Source: Beijerinckiaceae bacterium
GTDB taxonomy: Bacteria > Pseudomonadota > Alphaproteobacteria > Rhizobiales > Beijerinckiaceae
Length of the DNA: 64,000 bases
NCBI GenBank assembly: GCA_024304885.1
Contig: JALJOM010000006.1
Location: 57,277 to 121,276 of the forward strand
Direction of reading: 5' to 3'
Under the pieces are notes generated by a model. The model did not search any database and was not told the origin of the DNA. It saw only the letters and a program-made list of their open reading frames with translations. Positions within the stretch are counted from its first letter, which is position 1. The number at the start of each line of letters is the position of its first letter. The translations under genes were made by a program, and so were the position numbers. This document shows positions 57,296-64,000 of the stretch, piece after piece.

Positions 57296-58194
57296 GCCGC
57301 CATCTCCTCTGCCTGGGGCTGCTGGGCGTGCATCCAGTCGGCTGCCTGCTGAGCCTTGCTGGCGGCGGTGAAGATGGCCTTGGGATCGTCCTTCAGGACC
57401 TCGAGCCAGGAGGCGACATAGGCTGCATGATCGGGTCGTGGATGATGTGCGATGCCCAGACCAGCCAGGACGAGGCCGCTGAGAATCTCCACGCAGCATT
57501 CTTCGGCGGCGTAGGCCGCTGATCCGAAGCAACCGGAAAGATCGCGGTCGAGCCTGTGCTTTGCGCCACTGGCATGGCCGGTCTCGTGCAGCCAGACACC
57601 ATAGAATGACGCGGCGTCGCGGAACGAGGTGAACGGCGGCATGAACACGGTGTCGGCCGAGGGGCGGTAATAGGCTTCTGACCCGCCGAACTCAGTCTTG
57701 ACGCCCAGGTTCGCGATGAAAGCTTCCGCATGGGCGAGACGTTCGGCCTCGGGCAGCACGGGTGTATCCGGCCGCTCGTAGCCGTCAACCTGCGCGATGT
57801 TGAAGACGGAAAATGCGCGGGCGAACATCCGCCGATGTCCGTCATCATCGTCTTCGTTGTCGGCCTGCTGGGAAACCTGGATCTCCTTCCACAACACCAC
57901 TGTGGTGGAGCGTTCTCCTTCACGCACCTGCGCGCCGGCATCCTGCCATTGCTTGTAGGTGCCCCACAGGCCGTCGCCATATCCGGCCGCGAAGCCCGCG
58001 GCCCAGAGCGCCAGCGTATTGATGCCGCGATAGCGCTTGCCGGATGAGACGTTGGTCGGACGCGCGATGCTGGTGCCGTTGTGGAACCAAGGTGCACGCC
58101 ATTCGCCGGCGCCTTGCTCGATCGCGGCAATGATCTCGGCCGTGACGCGGGAATAGACGTCGGCGCGCTGGACAGAGGTAGATGTGCTGGACAT
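57292..58194 (-). CDS. ardC: ArdC-like antirestriction protein (zincin-like)
   Basis: The ATG at 58194 (MSSTSTSVQRADVYSR) gives 300 residues. The N-terminal single-stranded-DNA-binding part has WRAPWFHNGTS, RPTNVSSGKRYRGINTLALW; the C-terminal metallopeptidase part has the zinc motif WLHETGHASGAKHR (HExxH) and AYAAEECCVEILSGLV. ArdC-type proteins of IncW plasmids protect transferred DNA from restriction. Its frame is open upstream to 58506, but the start at 58194 fits the known N-terminus. Confidence 0.9.
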   Translation of the reverse strand: MSSTSTSVQRADVYSRVTAEIIAAIEQGAGEWRAPWFHNGTSIARPTNVSSGKRYRGINTLALWAAGFAAGYGDGLWGTYKQWQDAGAQVREGERSTTVVLWKEIQVSQQADNEDDDDGHRRMFARAFSVFNIAQVDGYERPDTPVLPEAERLAHAEAFIANLGVKTEFGGSEAYYRPSADTVFMPPFTSFRDAASFYGVWLHETGHASGAKHRLDRDLSGCFGSAAYAAEECCVEILSGLVLAGLGIAHHPRPDHAAYVASWLEVLKDDPKAIFTAASKAQQAADWMHAQQPQAEEMAA

Positions 58195-58516
58195 TGGGGA
58201 ATCTCCACGGCCGGCGGCGCGAGCCTCTCTCGCCCCTTCAACCGACCGCCCGACTCCGGCCGTCCTCTTCCTCTCCCGCCGCCCGTTCGGGCGGTTGTTC
58301 CTGATTTTTTGTCTTGTCATGATCAGTGCTCCTTCTCCGCCGGGGACCTGTCCCGGCGTTGGAGCAGCGGATTGCGATGCCTCAGGCGCGGCCGCGCACT
58401 CGCAGAGCCGAAGCGTAAGCGGAGGACGGCGATCAGCCGTTGCGCGGATGCGCCGGGCATCGCGCGCTCCGACCACGCCGGGCGGGCCACCGGCGCAGGA
58501 GCACACCAGGCTCCCC
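58195..58516. other. Leader region of ardC with hairpins
   Basis: No gene is supported. CCGCCCGTTCGGGCGG (58279-58294) followed by a T-run on the plus strand looks like a terminator for plus-strand readthrough, although no plus-strand gene ends nearby. The rest is GC-rich leader. Confidence 0.4.
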
Positions 58517-60688
58517 TCAGGAGCCGGGCACGGATTGGTTCTTGTCTATGCTGTTGAGGATCGCCCTCGCTCGCTCAAGGTCCTGCTGAAGGATGCTTCG
58601 TTGAAGCTGGGAGAGCCGCTTCTCCTTCAACAGGTTTGCGGCTTCCTGGGCGGAACGCGACCATGCTGGCCGGTGTCTCGCGGTGATGCAGGCATTTGGA
58701 CAAACGGTCGGCTGGCAGAGCGCGGTCAGCGGGCCTTTGGCTCCGGTGGCCTGCTTCAGGCAGGCGGCCGTACCGGGATCAAAGAAGCAATCGGCCAGCA
58801 CGCCGACATGCAATGTCCGTGCGAGGCTCGCGAGCATGGTGCGGAGCCGGGCACGATCAGCGATCATGGCCGGAAGCGGGCCGAGATCGTCCGATATGCT
58901 GTCGAGTGTCTTCGCGATACGTGCCGCCGCAGGCCCGGACAGCGTGGTTCCGGCCTGTCGTTCGTCGAAATAGATCAACAGGTCATCGATCTGGCCGAGA
59001 CTCCGCTGGTTCTCGACTTCCGCCCGAAAGCCGGATCGGCTGGAGCCGGCATAGCCTTCGAAAGCGGCGACGGAGGCATGCTTGTACTGGATCATGCCGG
59101 CGATGGTGCCGAAGGGACGGTTGGCGATGTGCCATGCGATCGTGCGCCTGAACTGTCGCGTCGTGATCCTCCATGGCTGGCCAGCTGGCCCGTTCGGGAC
59201 CGCCGGCGTGCCCGGTGTGCCGAACAGGTCGTTGAGATGGTCGCGGAAGCGGTTGAGCTGGCGGACGATCTCGGCCGAGAGGTGATCCTTGCAAACAGGC
59301 CGTGCGATCAGAACGGGCCAGAGCGTCTCGAGGCCGCGGGCTGATGCAACCCGGAACGACAGGCGTTCCAGAACCTCGACAGCTCTGGCAACGGGCTCGA
59401 TGGTGATCCACTCGGCAGGTTCACCCTGGGTGGACTTGCCTTTATAGGCGACGGACCGAACGCGATGGCGCATGATCATGCCGTCTTCGCTGCGCGTCAG
59501 GGACAGACACCCACGCTGCATCGCCTGGACTTCGCAGTCCCGCATGCCGGTCAGATAGGCGCACAGGATATAGGCCGCCGATTGCAGCATGCGCTCTTCC
59601 GCTGCGAGGGTCTTGGCGTCGAAGCGGGGTCGCCAGGGCTTGCCGGTCTCGGGCAAAATGGAGACCGGCGTATCCATCCCGCCGGCTTCCACACCGAGTT
59701 CACGTAGGGCGGCATCGATGAGATCGGACGCACCGCGTGAGAGTTGAACATGCATTCGCTTCTCGGCGCGGGCGTCGATGCCGATGTGCAGATGAAGCAG
59801 GTGGGAGTTGACGGGTGGTGACAGGTCTCCTGTCTCGGGGTGCCGGAGAAATATGCCGTTATGGGCGGTGCCCCAGATCGGCACCCCGCGACCTTCACCG
59901 CGAAGCCGCCCGAAATAGTCTTCAAGCCGGTTACGCTGCTGGCGCCGTCGGTCTTGACGTTCGAGAACGCTGTCCTGCTCGATGAGCGCGGCGCAATGAG
60001 CTTCGAGACAATCCATCTCCTTGCGGGCTGCGAAGATATCGGCAGCAAACTCGGTGACATACCGGATCGACCAGGCCAGCAGCGGCGATATGATCCCCTC
60101 GGGAATCCGTGGTGTCCGGTTCTCGCGAACCTCACGATAGCCCGCGACGCGCGCAGGAGGTCTTCCGGCCCACGGCTGGAATGGTAACCCTCCGGAAGGA
60201 AGATCATCGCGATAGGCATAGAGATCGAACGGGACCTCCAGCAGGTGGGTGACAATGACCGGCCGACGAGCACGGTCGGCCTTAAGGTGACGGGCGTAGC
60301 GGTCAAGAAGTGGCTGGTCGACACGGCGGAGATCAACCACACCGAGTTCATCACGCACGAACTCAAAGAAGCGTCGCGCGCGGTTGAAAACCTGTCGGAC
60401 ACTACCGGGAGAAAGAATCTTGCGGTGACCCGGCAGGTCGACGTTGAGCCGGGCATAGAGAAGTTCGCGCAACGCCTCGCGGACGCTCACATCCTCGACG
60501 GCCCCGAAATGTACGGTGACATGACAGCGGCGGGCGCTCTCGCGGAACACGGCCGGACCGAGGTCCCAGCTCGGATCGCTGTAGCGCGAAAGAGCGTCCC
60601 GCGCGAACCCCGGCTTTAACGGGGCGGACGCAAGAACCGGGCGCAGATCGAGTTGCCGGGAGGAAGCTGCTGGCGACAATCCCCTCAT
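58517..60688 (-). CDS. Tyrosine recombinase, third of a trio
   Basis: The 723-residue protein has a core-binding start and a catalytic domain with YLTGMRDCEVQAM (first Arg), YKGKSTQGE (Lys), TTRQFRRTIAWHIAN (second Arg, His position changed) and KHASVAAFEGYAG (His/Lys and Tyr region). The C-terminal extension of ~130 residues has several cysteines (CLKQ, LCQPTVCPNACITA), which could bind a metal. It overlaps the previous gene by four bases (ATGA). Confidence 0.85.
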   Translation of the reverse strand: MRGLSPAASSRQLDLRPVLASAPLKPGFARDALSRYSDPSWDLGPAVFRESARRCHVTVHFGAVEDVSVREALRELLYARLNVDLPGHRKILSPGSVRQVFNRARRFFEFVRDELGVVDLRRVDQPLLDRYARHLKADRARRPVIVTHLLEVPFDLYAYRDDLPSGGLPFQPWAGRPPARVAGYREVRENRTPRIPEGIISPLLAWSIRYVTEFAADIFAARKEMDCLEAHCAALIEQDSVLERQDRRRQQRNRLEDYFGRLRGEGRGVPIWGTAHNGIFLRHPETGDLSPPVNSHLLHLHIGIDARAEKRMHVQLSRGASDLIDAALRELGVEAGGMDTPVSILPETGKPWRPRFDAKTLAAEERMLQSAAYILCAYLTGMRDCEVQAMQRGCLSLTRSEDGMIMRHRVRSVAYKGKSTQGEPAEWITIEPVARAVEVLERLSFRVASARGLETLWPVLIARPVCKDHLSAEIVRQLNRFRDHLNDLFGTPGTPAVPNGPAGQPWRITTRQFRRTIAWHIANRPFGTIAGMIQYKHASVAAFEGYAGSSRSGFRAEVENQRSLGQIDDLLIYFDERQAGTTLSGPAAARIAKTLDSISDDLGPLPAMIADRARLRTMLASLARTLHVGVLADCFFDPGTAACLKQATGAKGPLTALCQPTVCPNACITARHRPAWSRSAQEAANLLKEKRLSQLQRSILQQDLERARAILNSIDKNQSVPGS

Positions 60689-62472
60689 TGCCGGGCCTCC
60701 GGCGGCAGATAAAGGGTATGCACTTCCGCCTCACGGCGGGCTGCGGCAATCATACTCTCGGGAAATGCAGGCAGAACCTGCCTGGTGATGCGAGCATGGG
60801 CGCGGCCAAACTTCATCGCCCAGTCTGAAGCGGAGAGACCCGCCCGCTGCTCCTCGATAAACTGCAGGAACGCGATGATCGCTGGCAGCTTGCGCGCGGT
60901 GATGACCGCGTTGCGGCACTCGAGACAGCCCCAGAACGGTTGTGGGCAAGGCTCGCCGGGTTCTCCGAACGGGCTGCGATCAAAACCTGAGCATGCCGCC
61001 AGCCAAACGTCCTGTTCGCCGCGCAGGATACCATCGCGGTCCTTGCGTCCTTTGGGCGGGGCATCGCATTGCCGCCAGGAATCTTCCTCGGCAGGCGTCA
61101 GGACGATCGGACCGGCGGTCGCCGTGACCTCGGAAAATGCCTCGGCAACAGTGGCTTCGTGCAGCGATCGCAGCGAAGGGATATTCGCGTAGTGGCGCGC
61201 GGCGATCTCCGGCGTATGCCCGAGGGCGAAACGGGTCATATGGCCCTCGGTCTTCAGATACCAGAGTGCCTTGTGGGTCTTGCGCAAGCGGGAAAGAACG
61301 AGGCGGAGCGGCTCACCATCATCATCGACGAGATTGTGCCCCTTTATCCATCTGGCTACGAGTTCCTGCTGATGCTCCAAGCCTGCACGAAGCTGCTTCC
61401 GCCCGGTGTAATAATAGAGCCAAAGGTTCTCGCTTGGGACGAACTGCCGTGTGAATGCCGTTGCCTCGATCAACTTGCGGATCAGACCGCCCGGTGTTCC
61501 GATCCCGCCGTCACGGACGCGAATGTGCTTGTGCTCGGCGCCGCGGGCACGCCGCTTGACATACGCGATCTCGATCGTGCCGGGTCCGGGATTCTGAAGG
61601 CAGTCGATCGTCAATGCCTTGCAGCATTCGAGCTCCAGGCCGGTCTCCAGAGACAGGTAGGTCAGAAGTGGTGGAATATCCATTGCACGTAGATGGAAAC
61701 GTGCGTGCAGATCCTCAGCCAGGTTCGAGACCGGAAGACCGCGCCGCAGCCTCATCAAATAGAGACGATGGAAGGCGCGGTCCCCACTGCTGAGCCTGCC
61801 GGAGGTGACGATCCGGGCGTTGGCTTCGTCAGTCACTCTACGGAGATTGGCATCGCCGTCGTCACTCTCGAGCGGCTTCCCGATCCGCCGCAATATCCTG
61901 GCGATGTCGCCGCGGGCTGCATCGCGCAGCTGCCTTGCGACGAACGGGCTGTAGGCGTCTCGTGGTCGGGATCGTCCGACGGATTGTGCACTGGTGTAGC
62001 GCAGCCGATGACGAACCCCTTCATCCAACAGATTAGGCTGGTCGGCGTCGATCGAGCGCAAGGCGAGGATGGCTTTGGCGAGAACAGTGTACCGGTGGAT
62101 CGGGGTCATCCCGCTAGCTTCGAGGAAATCCTCATATCCATCAATGTCGTCAGCACGCAGATCGGCGGGCTTCTTCGCCGTGGAGTGCTCGCGCAGATAT
62201 GCGAAATACCGAAGGTAACCTTGGAGGTGCTGTTTAATGGTGCTCCGCGCACCTAGCGGGCCACCAAGTTCGGACTGCCGACGCAGAGCCCCTGCAAAAG
62301 CAATGGCCAAGGGGCGCGGATGCACGTTGGTGAGGTCAACCTCAAGCGTCCCGCCGTAGCGCGCCTCGATGTCGAAGCGCAGACCGAGCACCGGATCGCT
62401 GGCGTGCGGGGGAACAACGCCATCGGCTGGCGCAAAACGCACCGCGGTTCCCTTGCATGGGCGCCGAGTCAT
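60685..62472 (-). CDS. Tyrosine recombinase-like protein, second of the trio
   Basis: The 595-residue protein has LSRLRKTHKALW, ALGHTPEIAARHY and the end ANIPSLR typical of a recombinase C-domain. At the first-Arg place it reads TGLELECCKAL, so that Arg is missing or elsewhere, a feature I recall in TnpB-type members of the Tn554 group. A C-terminal cysteine cluster (CSGFDR, CPQPFWGCLECRN) resembles the third protein. It is coupled to both neighbours by four-base overlaps. Confidence 0.8.
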   Translation of the reverse strand: MTRRPCKGTAVRFAPADGVVPPHASDPVLGLRFDIEARYGGTLEVDLTNVHPRPLAIAFAGALRRQSELGGPLGARSTIKQHLQGYLRYFAYLREHSTAKKPADLRADDIDGYEDFLEASGMTPIHRYTVLAKAILALRSIDADQPNLLDEGVRHRLRYTSAQSVGRSRPRDAYSPFVARQLRDAARGDIARILRRIGKPLESDDGDANLRRVTDEANARIVTSGRLSSGDRAFHRLYLMRLRRGLPVSNLAEDLHARFHLRAMDIPPLLTYLSLETGLELECCKALTIDCLQNPGPGTIEIAYVKRRARGAEHKHIRVRDGGIGTPGGLIRKLIEATAFTRQFVPSENLWLYYYTGRKQLRAGLEHQQELVARWIKGHNLVDDDGEPLRLVLSRLRKTHKALWYLKTEGHMTRFALGHTPEIAARHYANIPSLRSLHEATVAEAFSEVTATAGPIVLTPAEEDSWRQCDAPPKGRKDRDGILRGEQDVWLAACSGFDRSPFGEPGEPCPQPFWGCLECRNAVITARKLPAIIAFLQFIEEQRAGLSASDWAMKFGRAHARITRQVLPAFPESMIAAARREAEVHTLYLPPEARQ

Positions 62473-63893
62473 AGCGTGGTCTCCGAGGGGAGCAGTCCCA
62501 GGAGTTCCTCGACGGCCGCATCGACGGTATCGGCGCGCGTCGCGATGTGGTCTAGGTAGATGTAGGTCGTCGTCAGGCTGGCATGGCCGAGAAGCCGTTG
62601 CACCTGCTGGAGAGGATCACCGAGCACCTGCCGGTATCCCTCCATCGGTCCGGCAGGCAATGCAGCATCGCGGAGGCGGTGCTGAATGAGCATCGCCAGC
62701 ATGTGAACGGCGAAGGTGTGACGGAGCTGGTGCGGACTGATGCTGATATCGAAACCGAAGGATCTGCATCGGCCAGCGGCACGGGCGAAAATGACTTCCC
62801 AGGAGTTCGGCTGCACCGGCATGCCGATCTCCGAAAGCCACAATACCGCCGGTTCGCTCGGTGTGCCGTCGCTGTCGCAGATAATGATCCGGCAGCGTTC
62901 CTCGGGGCCGAGCAGGTCGAGTGCGATATCGCCGCCGTCAAGCAATCGCAGCCGGGCAGCGTGCCGCTCCTGGTGAACGAAGATCGGTCGGTCGATCGAT
63001 TGCCACGTCGAGCGCTGCTGGAACTTCGCGACGGCATGAGCACGTTCGACATCGACATAGGCGCGCACATGTTCGAGCAGTCGAGCGGGAACGAGAATCT
63101 GGCGGCCACGATCGCCCTTGGTCTGGGCATCCGGCAAATCCAGCCAGACCTGACGGCCCGGACGCTGATCGGCGGAAACGAGATCGGAGGTGAAGAGAGA
63201 TGACGCTTCTGCCAGCCGAAGCCCTGTGGTCACCAGGAGATCGGAGAACAGCGCATTACGAATACCGTTGCGATCTCGGGCGCCGGGGCGTGTGTGGCCG
63301 TCAGGAAGGAGCCCTCTATGCCCGATATCCCGAAACCGCCGATAGTCGTCGAGCGTGACGAACCTGACGTCCGCTCGACGCGCGGCGGGTTCATAGGCAT
63401 CGTTCCGTGCTGCAATCTGCGCCCGCCGCCCAGCAAACCCTTGCCTCCAGACCGAGCGGTGCCTGAAGGGTGCTTCCGCAATCAGTCCTTCCTGCACACC
63501 CCAGCGATATAGCCGATCGAGGCAGGCGACGGCGCGATTCCAGGAAGCAGCGGAGATGCGTTGCCCGGCGCCAGCGCGGCGGCGGATGCGGTGATAGGCA
63601 AGGACATCATGCCGGTCGGCTTGCCATATCGTCTTCGCGCAGGCTTCCGAAAGAAAACGAGCCCAGACAAGAACGTCGTACCCGTAGGCACGAAGAGATT
63701 GGCGGGAGCGAACACCGTTGAGAGGAAGGTCGCGGAAAAAGCGATCCAGATCAGGATCGTATAGCGCCCCGTCCCGGAGGATCATTGGGACATGGGCATC
63801 AAGGCCCTCCGCTGACCTGCGCTCCTGAATGGTGATGCTTGAAGCTGCGATTACATTTTCCACAAGTCGTTCAACCTTCCCCCGGACCGCCAT
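62469..63893 (-). CDS. Tyrosine recombinase, first of the trio
   Basis: The 474-residue protein has all classical residues: TGLRLAEASSLF (Arg), TKGDRGRQI (Lys), HQLRHTFAVHML (His, Arg), LLGHASLTTTYIYLDH (His, Tyr). The N-terminal part is a SAM-like core-binding domain (LSEACAKTIWQ region). It opens a three-gene recombinase operon with the other two, a layout known from RIT elements and Tn554-like transposons, although these proteins are larger than most RIT recombinases. Confidence 0.88.
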   Translation of the reverse strand: MAVRGKVERLVENVIAASSITIQERRSAEGLDAHVPMILRDGALYDPDLDRFFRDLPLNGVRSRQSLRAYGYDVLVWARFLSEACAKTIWQADRHDVLAYHRIRRRAGAGQRISAASWNRAVACLDRLYRWGVQEGLIAEAPFRHRSVWRQGFAGRRAQIAARNDAYEPAARRADVRFVTLDDYRRFRDIGHRGLLPDGHTRPGARDRNGIRNALFSDLLVTTGLRLAEASSLFTSDLVSADQRPGRQVWLDLPDAQTKGDRGRQILVPARLLEHVRAYVDVERAHAVAKFQQRSTWQSIDRPIFVHQERHAARLRLLDGGDIALDLLGPEERCRIIICDSDGTPSEPAVLWLSEIGMPVQPNSWEVIFARAAGRCRSFGFDISISPHQLRHTFAVHMLAMLIQHRLRDAALPAGPMEGYRQVLGDPLQQVQRLLGHASLTTTYIYLDHIATRADTVDAAVEELLGLLPSETTL

Positions 63894-63907
63894 CTGTCCA
63901 GCGACAT

Positions 63908-64000
63908 TCGGAACTGACCCCTTTGCGTCACGTAGAACTGACCCTTGTTTCCGGGTGCCCTTTTCAGGCGGATGTGGGTTGAACTGCGGGGCTCTTTTGC
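63908..64000. mobile_element. Possible edge of an IS21-like element
   Basis: The direct repeat GAACTGACCC occurs twice 23 bases apart (63911 and 63935 area) just before the window edge, a layout I associate with ends of IS21-family elements. Only ~90 bases are visible and no transposase is seen, so this is a weak call. Confidence 0.25.

Noticed and set aside
58279..58309. Terminator on the plus strand before ardC
   Set aside because: Structurally good, but no plus-strand gene ends nearby, so I list it only as part of the leader region.
1..64000. CRISPR arrays, tRNA or rRNA genes, replication initiator gene
   Set aside because: Read for on both strands; no regularly spaced repeats, no cloverleaf with tRNA-like arms and no Rep protein were recognised.

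Overview
The window looks like part of a conjugative plasmid or integrative element from an alphaproteobacterium. It is GC-rich, uses ATG, GTG and TTG starts, and carries accessory families typical of alphaproteobacterial plasmids: DUF736, DUF2958, DUF7007, an ArdC-type antirestriction protein, a long ParB and a giant methylase-helicase. No replication initiator, rRNA, tRNA or CRISPR array was seen, so plasmid and integrated element cannot be told apart from this window.

Layout. (1) 1-1968, minus strand: four small exported or secretion-associated genes, the first cut by the window edge. (2) 2183-4083: two regulators, an XRE repressor and a GcrA-like protein whose ribosome binding site sits inside a hairpin. 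(3) 4309-20620: a nearly complete Dot/Icm-type (type IVB, IncI-like) secretion operon in the order dotI, dotH, dotG, traP-like, traQ-like, icmD, icmJ, adenine methyltransferase-like gene, icmB/dotO, dotD, dotC, dotB, carD-like, icmT, icmS-like, lytic transglycosylase, dotM. (4) 20574-22059: toxin-antitoxin genes and remnants on both strands. (5) 22197-25053: a membrane protein and dotL, the coupling ATPase. (6) 25384-29482: an AT-richer cargo segment with a nuclease-PIN fusion protein, a glutaredoxin and an IS630 element. (7) 29700-38675: a MOBF (TrwC-like) relaxase, an exported nuclease, a BRO-like antirepressor and a ParA-type ATPase cluster. (8) 38676-43900: a gene-poor stretch with two diverged repeat families and several small genes. 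(9) 43865-58194, minus strand: the plasmid 'housekeeping' block with DUF736, ParB, a 1696-aa methylase-helicase, an outer membrane barrel protein, DUF2958, DUF7007 and ArdC. (10) 58517-63893: three overlapping tyrosine recombinases. The last ~90 bases may be the edge of another insertion sequence.

How it fits together. DotD, DotC, DotH and DotG should form the envelope-spanning core, DotI an inner-membrane part, DotB and DotO the cytoplasmic ATPases, and DotL, DotM, IcmJ (DotN) and the IcmS-like protein the coupling complex that selects substrates. The MOBF relaxase would nick and lead the DNA through it. The methylase-helicase and ArdC probably protect the incoming strand in the recipient. 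dotA/traY and icmX equivalents were not seen and may lie left of the window.

Most notable: an IcmS-like chaperone gene in a transfer system, a recurrent structured RNA-like leader in front of minus-strand genes near 47.8, 54.3 and 55.4 kb, an unusual nuclease-PIN fusion in the cargo segment, a hairpin that buries the start region of the GcrA-like regulator, and extra regulatory or DNA-modifying genes (CarD-like, methyltransferase) inside the secretion operon.
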